Of a DNA stretch of 64,000 nucleotides, positions 37,898-45,964 are shown one piece after another. Within the stretch, counting starts at the first letter, position 1. The number at the start of each line of letters is the position of its first letter. A program made the translations under genes and the position numbers. Source of the stretch: Ruegeria sp. Ofav3-42 (lineage in GTDB: Bacteria; Pseudomonadota; Alphaproteobacteria; Rhodobacterales; Rhodobacteraceae); contig NZ_JAKRGB010000002.1 in the NCBI RefSeq assembly GCF_022347725.1, positions 186,001 to 250,000 of the forward strand, in the 5' to 3' direction. The notes beneath the pieces are model-generated. The model did no database searches. It was not told the origin of the DNA and saw nothing but the letters and a program-made list of their open reading frames with translations.

Positions 37898-40189
37898 ATG
37901 GAAAAGTTCGGCAAGAGCCAGTCCGTCAAACGAACCGAGGATCTGCGGTTTCTGACCGGGCAGGGGCATTACATGGATGACGACGTGCCCACTGACGCCC
38001 TGTTTGCCGCTTTTTTTCGCAGCCCGGTTGCGCATGGTCGGATCACGGCGCTCGATCTGGATGCTGCGCGTGAGGCCGATGGCGTCCGCCTTGTAATGAC
38101 GTTGGACGATTTGACGGAGGCGGGGACCGACACGGTGATGAACGCAGCGATTGTTCCGAACCGGGATGGGTCTCAGACGCCGGCACCTGATCGGCACATG
38201 CTGGCCAACGACCGTGTCCGGTTTGTCGGCGAACCCGTGGCCGTTGTGATCGCGGATACGCTGACACAGGCGCGGGACGCGGTTGAGATGATCTGGATGG
38301 ACACCGATGATCTTCCTGCGAAGCTGGACGTTGAAGCCGGAGGCGAAACGCTGCATGCGGGTGTGCCCGATAATCGGGCATTTGACTGGGGGCTGGGAGA
38401 TGAAGCCGCGACCGAGGTCGCGTTTCAGGCGGCAGCGCACACAGTTTCGCTGAACGTGGCAGACAACCGGGTCATTATCACCTCGATCGAACCGCGTGGG
38501 TGTCAGGCCAACTGGGTCGACGGGCGGCTGCACTTTACCTATGGCGGCCAAGGGGTCTGGGCGATGCGTGGGCAGCTGGCGCAAAAGCTGAAGCTGGAAC
38601 CCGATGCAATCCGTGTCACAACGCCGGATGTCGGGGGCGGGTTCGGCATGAAAGTGATGCCCTACCCCGAATACTTCTGCGTTTCGGTCGCCGCGATGAA
38701 ACTGGCCCAACCCGTCCATTGGATGTCGGACCGGTCCGAGGCAATGCTGTCGGACCATCACGGTCGCGATCTGACTTCGCTGGCCGAGTTAGCCTTTGAC
38801 GAAGACCTGAAAATCACGGCCTACCGCGTACACAGCAAGGTTAACCTGGGTGCATATAGCAGCCATTTCGGGCAGGCGATCCAGACCAATCTTTTCAGCA
38901 AAGTGCTGATGGGCGTTTACGACGTTCAAACGACGTACTTGCGGGTCGAGGGGTTTTACACCAACACAACACAGGTCGACGCCTATCGCGGGGCGGGCCG
39001 GCCCGAGGCCATTTACGTCCTCGAACGGGTCATGGATCGTGCTGCGCGTGAACTGAGCGTTGATCCGTGGGAGCTGAGGCGCAAGAATTTCATTCGGCCC
39101 GAGCATTTCCCCTACAAGACCGCCACAGGCGAAACCTATGACGTTGGCGATTTCGACATGGTTCTGTCCCGCGCGGGCGCGCAGATCGAAGGCTTTGCCG
39201 CTCGAAAAGCCGCTGACGCCGAGCGCGGCCTGATCCGGGGACAGGGTCTGTGTTACTATATCGAAAGTATTTTGGGTGACCCTTCCGAGAACGCAAAAGT
39301 CGAGTTCTGCGAGGACGGCACAGTGAACCTCTATGTTGGCACGCAGTCAAACGGGCAGGGGCATGAGACTGTCTATGCTCACTTCCTGTCGGACCAGACC
39401 GGGATCCCGGTGAGCCGCATCAACGTGGTGCAAGGCGACAGCGATCAGTTGCCTCACGGCGGTGGGACTGGTGGGTCGCGCTCGGTCACGGTGCAAAGCA
39501 CGGCAACTCTGGCAACCATCGACGTGATGATCGCCGCATTCACGCCTTATCTGGCTGATATAATGGGGGTGGAGGAAAACGACGTGCATTTCGATCATGA
39601 AACCTTCCGCGCGCCGGGATCGAACCTGACGCCAACTCTGACCGAGGCTGCGGAAATGGCCCGGGCCGACGGCCGTACCGATCTGCTAAGCCACGAGGCC
39701 CGCGCCAATCTGGATGCGCGCAGCTATCCCAACGGCGCACATGTTGCCGAAGTTGTGATCGATTCCTACACCGGAGAAACCTGGGTCGACCGCTATACCA
39801 TCGTGGACGATTTCGGCAACCTTATCAACCCAATGCTGGCCGAAGGGCAGGTGCACGGCGGGGTGGCGCAGGGCATCGGTCAGGCGCTGAGCGAGCGTGT
39901 TGTACATGATGCGCAGGGGCAACTGCTCACGGCTTCGTTGATGGATTACGCCTTGCCCCGCGCCGCCGAGATACCCATGATTAAGTTTACCTCGGCGCCG
40001 GTTCCGTCAACTTCCAACCCGATGGGGATGAAAGGATGCGGAGAAGCTGGCACCGTGGGCGCGCTGGCCGCTGTGGCAAACGCGGTTCAGGATGCGCTCT
40101 GGGATCACGGGGTGCGGCAGGCGGACATGCCTTTCACACCTCACAAAGTATGGGAATTGCTGACGCATGGTTCTGTCGCGGCTGAGTAG
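37898..40189 (+). CDS. Molybdenum hydroxylase large subunit, form-II CoxL-like
   Basis: A 763-residue xanthine oxidase-family molybdopterin-binding subunit. The N-terminal RTEDLRFLTGQGHYMDD opening is typical. The active-site loop reads AYRGAGR (residues 362-368), which marks form-II/BMS-type proteins, unlike the AYxCSFR of true form-I CO dehydrogenase. Molybdopterin contacts include GGGFGMKV and QSNGQGHETV, and the catalytic glutamate is E716 in GCGEAGT. No FAD (CoxM) or iron-sulfur (CoxS) subunit gene is adjacent, so the partners must be elsewhere. Its C-terminal 23 bp overlap the DUF2235 gene. Confidence 0.92.
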   Translation: MEKFGKSQSVKRTEDLRFLTGQGHYMDDDVPTDALFAAFFRSPVAHGRITALDLDAAREADGVRLVMTLDDLTEAGTDTVMNAAIVPNRDGSQTPAPDRHMLANDRVRFVGEPVAVVIADTLTQARDAVEMIWMDTDDLPAKLDVEAGGETLHAGVPDNRAFDWGLGDEAATEVAFQAAAHTVSLNVADNRVIITSIEPRGCQANWVDGRLHFTYGGQGVWAMRGQLAQKLKLEPDAIRVTTPDVGGGFGMKVMPYPEYFCVSVAAMKLAQPVHWMSDRSEAMLSDHHGRDLTSLAELAFDEDLKITAYRVHSKVNLGAYSSHFGQAIQTNLFSKVLMGVYDVQTTYLRVEGFYTNTTQVDAYRGAGRPEAIYVLERVMDRAARELSVDPWELRRKNFIRPEHFPYKTATGETYDVGDFDMVLSRAGAQIEGFAARKAADAERGLIRGQGLCYYIESILGDPSENAKVEFCEDGTVNLYVGTQSNGQGHETVYAHFLSDQTGIPVSRINVVQGDSDQLPHGGGTGGSRSVTVQSTATLATIDVMIAAFTPYLADIMGVEENDVHFDHETFRAPGSNLTPTLTEAAEMARADGRTDLLSHEARANLDARSYPNGAHVAEVVIDSYTGETWVDRYTIVDDFGNLINPMLAEGQVHGGVAQGIGQALSERVVHDAQGQLLTASLMDYALPRAAEIPMIKFTSAPVPSTSNPMGMKGCGEAGTVGALAAVANAVQDALWDHGVRQADMPFTPHKVWELLTHGSVAAE

Positions 40190-41243
40190 AAAGGTACTGG
40201 GATGGCTCGGACGGCCTTTACGGTCCGAGCATTCCGCCGAGGCGCTGCACCGCGAGCCAATCAGCCACGTCATTATTCTGGACGGCACCATGTCGACACT
40301 GGAGCCGGGCTATGAAACCCATGCTGGCCAAACCCTGCGACTGTGTTGTGAAATGGGCAGCAAGGTGTCGGTGTTTTACGAATCCGGAGTGCAGTGGGAA
40401 AGCTGGAAGTCCTCGCTGGACGTGATGATGGGGCGCGGGATCAACCGCCAGATACGCCGCGCCTATGGCTATCTGGCCTCGCGCTATAAACCCGGCGACC
40501 GCATCTATTTCATCGGCTATTCACGCGGTGCATACGGGGTACGCAGCCTTGCGGGCGTGATCGACATGATCGGTCTGCTCAAGGCTGAACATGCGACCGT
40601 CCGCAATATCAAACAGGCCTATCGACACTATGAGTGCAATGCCAGCGGGTCGGCTGCGGCAGCTTTCCGGCGTCAGTTTTGCCATGAGGATGTCGCCATC
40701 GAGATGGTGGGCGTCTGGGATACTGTTAAAGCACTGGGGATGCGTCTGCCGCTGTTGTGGCGCTGGGCCGAAGAACGCCATTCCTTCCACAACCATCAGC
40801 TTGGCCCGGCCACCCGCCACGGGTACCACGCCATGGCGTTGGATGAGACTCGAGAGGTGTTCGAGCCGGTCTTGTGGAAATGTACCCCCGAATTCAAAGG
40901 CCATGTCGAACAGGTCTGGTTCCGCGGCACCCATGGAGATGTGGGCGGGCAACTCAACGGGTTCGAAGAGGCGCGGCCGCTTAGCAATATTTCCCTGATC
41001 TGGATGCTGGATAAGGCGGAGTTACACGGGCTACCGCTTCCTGAGGGGTGGCAAGATCGGTTTCCGATTGATGTCCATGCGCCCTCTGTCGGCACGTGGC
41101 GGGGTTGGGGCAAGATTTTCCTGCTGCGTAAGCATCGCAAAGTCGGACGCGACCGGTCAGAGCATTTGCACGTCTCTGTCGCGCCGGACGATCTTCCGGG
41201 CTGGGTGCCGATGCCGGATTTGCCGTCGCACCCGGCGCAGTAG
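40167..41243 (+). CDS. DUF2235 alpha/beta hydrolase (Tle1-like fold)
   Basis: A 358-residue DUF2235 protein, the domain of type VI secretion phospholipase effectors of the Tle1 family and of many housekeeping proteins. The nucleophile is S119 in GYSRGAYG, VWDTVKALG supplies the typical acidic region, and QVWFRGTHGDVGGQ is the characteristic histidine motif. There is no signal peptide and no T6SS gene nearby. The start overlaps the CoxL-like gene by 23 bp, so the two may be cotranscribed. A role as lipase or esterase is inferred. Confidence 0.88.
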   Translation: MVLSRLSRKVLGWLGRPLRSEHSAEALHREPISHVIILDGTMSTLEPGYETHAGQTLRLCCEMGSKVSVFYESGVQWESWKSSLDVMMGRGINRQIRRAYGYLASRYKPGDRIYFIGYSRGAYGVRSLAGVIDMIGLLKAEHATVRNIKQAYRHYECNASGSAAAAFRRQFCHEDVAIEMVGVWDTVKALGMRLPLLWRWAEERHSFHNHQLGPATRHGYHAMALDETREVFEPVLWKCTPEFKGHVEQVWFRGTHGDVGGQLNGFEEARPLSNISLIWMLDKAELHGLPLPEGWQDRFPIDVHAPSVGTWRGWGKIFLLRKHRKVGRDRSEHLHVSVAPDDLPGWVPMPDLPSHPAQ

Positions 41244-41253
41244 GGGCGCTGGA

Positions 41254-41817
41254 TTAAGAAAGGCGCGCGCTTGCAGGGTTGTCGAAAGTGCCGAGAAACA
41301 GTTCGGGGACGTTCTCATTGAATTGAATCGTTGATGGGTAAGGATCAACTTTAGCGGTAACGGGAATCGGTCGATCCAATTCCCAGAACAACATTAGAAG
41401 AATCGCATCTCGTTGCTCGCCTGTCCAAGCGGGTGTATCGGAGCCGGGTTCGGGAAAAAACTGCTTGCAAAAATACTCTTGACCACATTCTCGTCGGAAC
41501 GAGTTACGCGCTGTAGTTTGTTCTTTCGGTGGTACGTCAGATAGCCAAGCAAGCCCGATGTGCTTCGCCACTCGGTTATCCAACGAACTCATGCCCGTCA
41601 CAATGATTCGCATAGTCCAGTCCTCACTTGGGGGGGGAGCATAAAGAAGATACTCTACCCACTGGCCTCGTGGCTCGATAGGGCCATATGTCGACTGCAA
41701 GCGCATACCTGTAGCCAAATGTACCGTCCCGGGCTCGGGATGGGTCTTAGCCGGGTCCAAATAGATCGGCCTGTACTCCAGTTCCGGCACATCCACAGAC
41801 CCCCACTTCACCATCAA
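41254..41817 (-). CDS. Orphan protein of unknown function
   Basis: A 187-residue predicted cytoplasmic protein that I do not recognise. It opens MMVKWGSVDVPELEYRPIYL, contains a THPEPGTVHLATGMRLQST stretch and ends with a segment rich in Asn/Glu/Phe (FNENVPELFLGTFDN). Cysteines occur in ECGQEYFCKQF. GC content is visibly lower than in neighbours and codon use looks different, which suggests recent acquisition. It is convergent with the DUF2235 gene across a 10-bp gap; a functional pairing is possible but unproven. No signal peptide or membrane helix. Confidence 0.65.
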   Translation of the reverse strand: MMVKWGSVDVPELEYRPIYLDPAKTHPEPGTVHLATGMRLQSTYGPIEPRGQWVEYLLYAPPPSEDWTMRIIVTGMSSLDNRVAKHIGLAWLSDVPPKEQTTARNSFRRECGQEYFCKQFFPEPGSDTPAWTGEQRDAILLMLFWELDRPIPVTAKVDPYPSTIQFNENVPELFLGTFDNPASARLS

Positions 41818-41871
41818 CCCGCTCCTTCGATCTGTGCCTCTTTTCTCAGGCGGCTATCACGCTGACGAACG

Positions 41872-41902
41872 AAAAAAGAGTGCAGAAAATTCTGCACTCT
41901 TT
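41872..41902 (-). terminator. Terminator of gcrA
   Basis: AAAGAGTGCAGAA-AA-TTCTGCACTCTTT is a 13-bp near-perfect stem. On the minus strand it is followed by TTTTTTCG, 35 bp past the gcrA stop. A strong intrinsic terminator, and it also isolates the orphan gene's promoter region. Confidence 0.9.
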
Positions 41903-41937
41903 CAATATATTACACAGCGTTCAAAGCTAAGCGGTAT

Positions 41938-42513
41938 CTACCGTCGACGATCTCTACGCGAGCTCATCGGTTGGAACGCCACGCCCACATGCGCCTCGCA
42001 GTATGGCTTGCCTGCTTCAACCGGCAGGCCGCAGAACCAGAAATCCTCGGTCGCGGGGTCGCCGACGGGCCATTTGCAGGTTTTCTCGGTCAGCTCCATC
42101 AGCGTCAGTTTCTTCGCCTTTTTCTCAACTTCGTTGACTTTGGCCAGTGCTTCGGGGCTGATTTCATTGGCCGAAGGTTGCGGCGGCAGCGGTTGGCCGG
42201 CCGGGATGATCTGGCGGCGTGCCGGTACAGCCGGCTTCGCCTCGGCGGAGGGTGCCGGGGCCGGACGTGCCGGTTCAGTTTTGGGTGCGGGCTTTGGTTT
42301 GGCCTCGGCCTTGGGCGTGGGCGCCGGTTTTTCTTTGGGCTCGGCCTTGGCCGGGCTTGCGCCGGTTGCACGGTTCGACAGGCCCAGACGGTGTACCTTG
42401 CCGATCACCGCGTTGCGAGTGACGCCGCCCAGTTCTTTGGCGATCTGGCTGGCCGACTGGCCCTCGCCCCACATTTTCTTCAGCAGTTCTACGCGCTCGT
42501 CAGTCCAGGACAT
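41938..42513 (-). CDS. gcrA: Cell-cycle regulator GcrA
   Basis: A 191-residue GcrA protein, the alphaproteobacterial transcription factor that binds the sigma70-RNA polymerase and acts with CcrM methylation (GANTC) in the cell cycle. The N-terminal MSWTDERVELLKKMWGEGQS and KELGGVTRNAVIGKVHRLGLS segment is the diagnostic DNA-binding/sigma2-interacting domain. A Pro/Ala/Lys-rich disordered linker follows (about 60-125). The C-terminal CKWPVGDP with FCGLP and YCEAH forms the conserved Cys/His region. The second ATG is preferred because it is 6 nt from AAAGG. Confidence 0.95.
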   Translation of the reverse strand: MSWTDERVELLKKMWGEGQSASQIAKELGGVTRNAVIGKVHRLGLSNRATGASPAKAEPKEKPAPTPKAEAKPKPAPKTEPARPAPAPSAEAKPAVPARRQIIPAGQPLPPQPSANEISPEALAKVNEVEKKAKKLTLMELTEKTCKWPVGDPATEDFWFCGLPVEAGKPYCEAHVGVAFQPMSSRRDRRR

Positions 42514-42536
42514 CATTTGCCTTTCAAAAGCGGAAA

Positions 42537-42557
42537 GCGGCCCCGGTTTCGGGCCGC
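42537..42557. promoter_or_regulatory. Hairpin in the gcrA 5' leader
   Basis: GCGGCCC/GGGCCGC is a 7-bp stem with a 7-nt loop, 24 bp upstream of the gcrA start codon. It could affect gcrA translation or transcription attenuation. No T-run follows. Confidence 0.4.
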
Positions 42558-42636
42558 CTTGGGAATTCGTCTCAGCCCCCTATTCTAATCACTGCGGCCC
42601 GAGTTACAAGCTATCTTCGAATCAGGATGAGGGCAG

Positions 42637-43443
42637 ATGATGCAGATTCCCGCAGAACACAGCGAACGACGTTTCGGAGCGGTCAATTGGATGGGTCTCT
42701 ACACGCTGGCTCAGCGCGAAACGCTGCGCTTTCTGGCGGTCTGGACTCAGACGCTTTTGGCTCCGCTGGTGACCGCGGGGCTGTTACTTCTGATCTTCAA
42801 TATCGCGATCGGGCCGGGACGGCCCGACGTGATGGGGGTGCCGTTCCTGACGTTTCTGGCGCCGGGCATAATGATGATGACGGTGATCCAGAATGCGTTT
42901 GCCAACACCTCTTCCTCGATGGTGATCGCCAAGGTGCAGGGCAATATCGTCGATACGCTGATGCCGCCCTTGTCACCACTTGAAATTTTGTTGGGGTATC
43001 TGGCGGGCGGTATTGCCCGAGGCGTTCTGATCGCGTGCGTGGTTGCTGTCGCGCTTGCGCTTGTTTTGGGCATTTACCCTCAGAACCCGCTGATCGCTCT
43101 GGTTTTTGTTGTTCTGGGTGGTTCATTCATGGGCGCGCTGGGTCTGTTCGCCGGGATTTTTGCCAACAAGTTTGACCAGATGGCGGCGATCACCAATTTC
43201 ATCGTTACCCCGCTGGCGTTTCTGTCGGGTACTTTCTATTCGGTTCAGGCGCTGCCCCCGGTCCTGAACCGCCTGAGCCACGTGAATCCGGTTTTCTATC
43301 TGATCGATGGACTGCGCTATGGGATGATCGGAGTTTCCGACAGCTCTCCCTGGTTGGGCATTGCGGTATGCACGGGCGCGACATTGCTGGTCGGCGCTCT
43401 GACCTGGCAGATGCTTCGGACAGGCTACCGTCTCAAGGCTTAA
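42637..43443 (+). CDS. ABC-2 type transporter permease
   Basis: A 268-residue polytopic permease of the ABC-2 class (about six helices), resembling exporters of polysaccharide or multidrug substrates. FLAPGIMMMTVIQNAFANTSSSM and GTFYSVQALPPVLNRLSHVNPVFYLIDGLRY are the family's typical segments. No ATP-binding subunit is adjacent: upstream is gcrA (opposite strand) and downstream a convergent MFS gene. It must pair with an ATPase encoded elsewhere. Its stop overlaps the MFS gene's stop by 4 bp. Confidence 0.9.
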   Translation: MMQIPAEHSERRFGAVNWMGLYTLAQRETLRFLAVWTQTLLAPLVTAGLLLLIFNIAIGPGRPDVMGVPFLTFLAPGIMMMTVIQNAFANTSSSMVIAKVQGNIVDTLMPPLSPLEILLGYLAGGIARGVLIACVVAVALALVLGIYPQNPLIALVFVVLGGSFMGALGLFAGIFANKFDQMAAITNFIVTPLAFLSGTFYSVQALPPVLNRLSHVNPVFYLIDGLRYGMIGVSDSSPWLGIAVCTGATLLVGALTWQMLRTGYRLKA

Positions 43444-44675
43444 CCCGCTTCAGCCAAGGCCCCCGGTTGAAACGTGATTCTGGGCCGCCCGAGGCGCGGA
43501 TGCAGGTTTGCCGCAATGGCCCAGGCACCGAACAGTGCAAACCCGCCGACGGCGAACACCCCGGCAACCGGTGAGACCAGCAAGACAAGCGAGGCAATGC
43601 CGGGTGTCAGAATGCCTGACACATCCCGGTAGCTGGAGTAGATTGCAGACATCTCGGTCCGCTCGGACGGTTTGACAGCCATGAGGAACGGCAATCCAGC
43701 GCAGATATCCAGAACGATCAGCCAGATGGACCCAAGCACCAGCGCCGCAACCGAAGCAACAGGCCATCCCGCGATGGCCCCAGCGGTGACAAAGCACACC
43801 CCACAGGCCGCAAATCCAACACGCACCGCCGTGCGCAGCGAGCGTCCCTGCACCCAGCGCAGAATCAGCGGCGCGGCAAACAGCATGCCGTTAGTCGCCG
43901 ACAGAAGGATGCCGCCCAACTGCTCTCCCAATCCGTTTTCGATGGCGAAAATGGGCAGGTAGACCACGTAGATCCACCAGCCGCAGGACCGGATCATGGC
44001 GAACAAGTACCCGGCAACAAGCCTTGGCTGTGCAAAGAAGCGCGGCAGAAAGGCCAGCGGGTTTTTTGCCGGGCCGCGCGCTCGGGCGATTAGTTTTCCG
44101 TTGCCCAGCCGCATACGCCAGAACTGGATTAGCATGACTGCGCCAGCAACTGCGCTGATGACGAACGGGGCCGGGGTCCAGACCTCCATTAGCAGAACGC
44201 CTGCCATCGGGCCACCGGTCCAGCCGAGGGCGCTGTAGAACATGCGGCTGGTCTCGCAACGGCCCAGTTCGATCTTGCTGATGTAATCCAGCACATAGGC
44301 GTTAAAGCAGATAAAGGTCACAACTGTCGCAACAGTGTTCAGCGCCAAAGCGCCGACAACCGCTGCGGGGCTGCCTTCGATCGCCAAAATCGCGCTGCCA
44401 ATGAACATGAGGCAACCGACGGTATAGGCCCATCTGCGCGGCACATACCGGATCAGGAAAGGCACCATCAGGCCGGCAAGCAACGAAATGACCCCGACCA
44501 GAAAATACAGGAACGAAACCGAAGATGCGTCCCCCAGTGCCCGGTACATGGCCAGCGGAAACACCGATATCAGAATGCCGCGCACAACCGCTTCGAACCC
44601 GGCCAAGATGCCGAAATCGCGGACTGAAGGGGCAGGGGCGTGGCGCACCCATTCGGGGATACGGCGTTCGTGCAT
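43440..44675 (-). CDS. MFS transporter
   Basis: A 411-residue major facilitator with about 12 hydrophobic segments. LMVPFLIRYVPRRWAYTVGCL and FAIENGLGEQLGGILLSATNGMLFA fit MFS helices. The substrate is not identifiable. A copy of the GCGAC-N6-GTCGC dyad lies 63 bp upstream of its start (44738-44753). It is convergent with the ABC permease. Confidence 0.85.
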   Translation of the reverse strand: MHERRIPEWVRHAPAPSVRDFGILAGFEAVVRGILISVFPLAMYRALGDASSVSFLYFLVGVISLLAGLMVPFLIRYVPRRWAYTVGCLMFIGSAILAIEGSPAAVVGALALNTVATVVTFICFNAYVLDYISKIELGRCETSRMFYSALGWTGGPMAGVLLMEVWTPAPFVISAVAGAVMLIQFWRMRLGNGKLIARARGPAKNPLAFLPRFFAQPRLVAGYLFAMIRSCGWWIYVVYLPIFAIENGLGEQLGGILLSATNGMLFAAPLILRWVQGRSLRTAVRVGFAACGVCFVTAGAIAGWPVASVAALVLGSIWLIVLDICAGLPFLMAVKPSERTEMSAIYSSYRDVSGILTPGIASLVLLVSPVAGVFAVGGFALFGAWAIAANLHPRLGRPRITFQPGALAEAG

Positions 44676-44737
44676 GGCAATCTCTCAAATCAACTGAGGT
44701 CACATTGCGCCCGATGAGCATGCATTCTTCAGAGTTT

Positions 44738-44753
44738 GCGACATGCAGGTCGC
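44738..44753. promoter_or_regulatory. GCGAC-N6-GTCGC dyad, copy 2
   Basis: Exact copy of the 16-mer at 37802-37817 (GCGACATGCAGGTCGC), with TTT preceding it in both cases. It sits between the MFS and EamA transporter genes, upstream of the MFS start. Shared regulation with the first site is plausible. Confidence 0.6.
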
Positions 44754-44785
44754 GCTTGGGCTATGTCAGGAAAATTTTTTGGACT

Positions 44786-45670
44786 TCAGGCCTGCCGCGC
44801 CCGCGCCTCTCGCCAGACAAGAATCAGTCCTCCGGTCAGAATAATGGCTGAACCGATCATGCTGATCCCGTCTGGAATCACTCCGAAAATGGCGAAGTCG
44901 TAGAACGCCGCGAAAATAAGCGTCGCGTAGCTGATCGGGGCGACGAAAGAGGCATCCGCACGGGCCATACCGTTGACAAAGCACGCTTGCGCGCAGGCCA
45001 TCAATACGCCGATCGCCACCAGCGCCGCCCATTGTTCTGGTGTCGGCATCTGGAAGACGAAGCTAACTGCAACTGATGCAATCGTCAGGCCCATGGCGTT
45101 GTTGATCAGCAGTATCTGGATTGGGATCTCACGGCCTGAAAGCTTTTTGATGAATATCAGCTCCATTCCTATGATCGCGGCTGCCGAAAGTGCCAGCAGG
45201 GCCGCTGGCTGAAAACTCGCCGGAGTGGGCCGCAGCAGGATTAGCGCCCCCGCCAGCGCCACCGCGGCGGCCAGCCAGCGCCACGGGCCGACGCCCTCTT
45301 TCAGCAAGGAAATTGCCAGCACCATCGCGAAGACCGGGTTCAGGAAGGAAATCGCCGTCGCATCCGCAATCGGGATGAACGCGACCGAGGCGAACATCAG
45401 CGTAATCCCCGCCCATCCAAAACTTGTGCGCCCGATATGCAGCCCCCAATGCGGGCGTTGCAGGCGTGGGCGCATCACACCGACAGCGGTGACGATCACC
45501 AGAAAGGCAAACAGGAAACGCCCGTGGCTGATCTGCATAGGATGCAGCGCCGGGCCCAGCGTATCGGTCCCCAAAGCCTTGGCCAGCAAAGTTGTCCCGG
45601 CCAACAGCGCGCTGGCGGCTGTGATCAGCACGGCCGCAAGGGGCGGGTTATTTGCTTTGGCAACGAACAT
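44786..45670 (-). CDS. EamA/DMT superfamily transporter
   Basis: A 294-residue drug/metabolite transporter with two EamA domains and about ten helices. FAFLVIVTAVGVMRPRL, FASVAFIPIADATAISFLNPVFAMVLAI and DASFVAPISYATLIFAAFYDFAIFG are the standard segments. The frame opens at 45691; neither start has a strong ribosome binding site, so 45670 (MFVAKANN) is a preference only. Substrate unknown. Confidence 0.88.
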   Translation of the reverse strand: MFVAKANNPPLAAVLITAASALLAGTTLLAKALGTDTLGPALHPMQISHGRFLFAFLVIVTAVGVMRPRLQRPHWGLHIGRTSFGWAGITLMFASVAFIPIADATAISFLNPVFAMVLAISLLKEGVGPWRWLAAAVALAGALILLRPTPASFQPAALLALSAAAIIGMELIFIKKLSGREIPIQILLINNAMGLTIASVAVSFVFQMPTPEQWAALVAIGVLMACAQACFVNGMARADASFVAPISYATLIFAAFYDFAIFGVIPDGISMIGSAIILTGGLILVWREARARQA

Positions 45671-45964
45671 GACACAGCGGTGCGTCAGCATCAGTCAAAT
45701 GGCAAGCGGCAATTGCAGCAGGCGCCAAGTATTTTTGTGGCCCGCTAAATTCAGGGTTTTCAGGGGCGCGGCACACGGCTATACGGCCCCTCATGATCAA
45801 ACACGCACATATCCTGCGACTCCGACGCCGACGCATTGCCGCGTAACCGGCCCGTTTGATCCATTTGTGCTGCCCAAATCGGCACAATTCTTACCAAATC
45901 AGTTGACGAACACAGGCCGAGTGTATCACTCACGAGGCTCAAGCTATCTGAAAAGGATGATCCC

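Noticed and set aside
41254..41817. Assigning the orphan as a T6SS immunity protein
   Set aside because: It has no recognised immunity-family motif and no T6SS genes are present; kept only as a low-weight hypothesis.
45700..45760. Possible third copy of the TATTTTTG repeat tail (CAAGTATTTTTGTGGCCC)
   Set aside because: Only the TATTTTTG core matches, the AGATGAA part is missing and there is no flanking hairpin; chance similarity is likely.
45700..45960. Short frames in the argD upstream gap
   Set aside because: No ribosome binding sites or coherent composition; the gap is better explained as promoter region.
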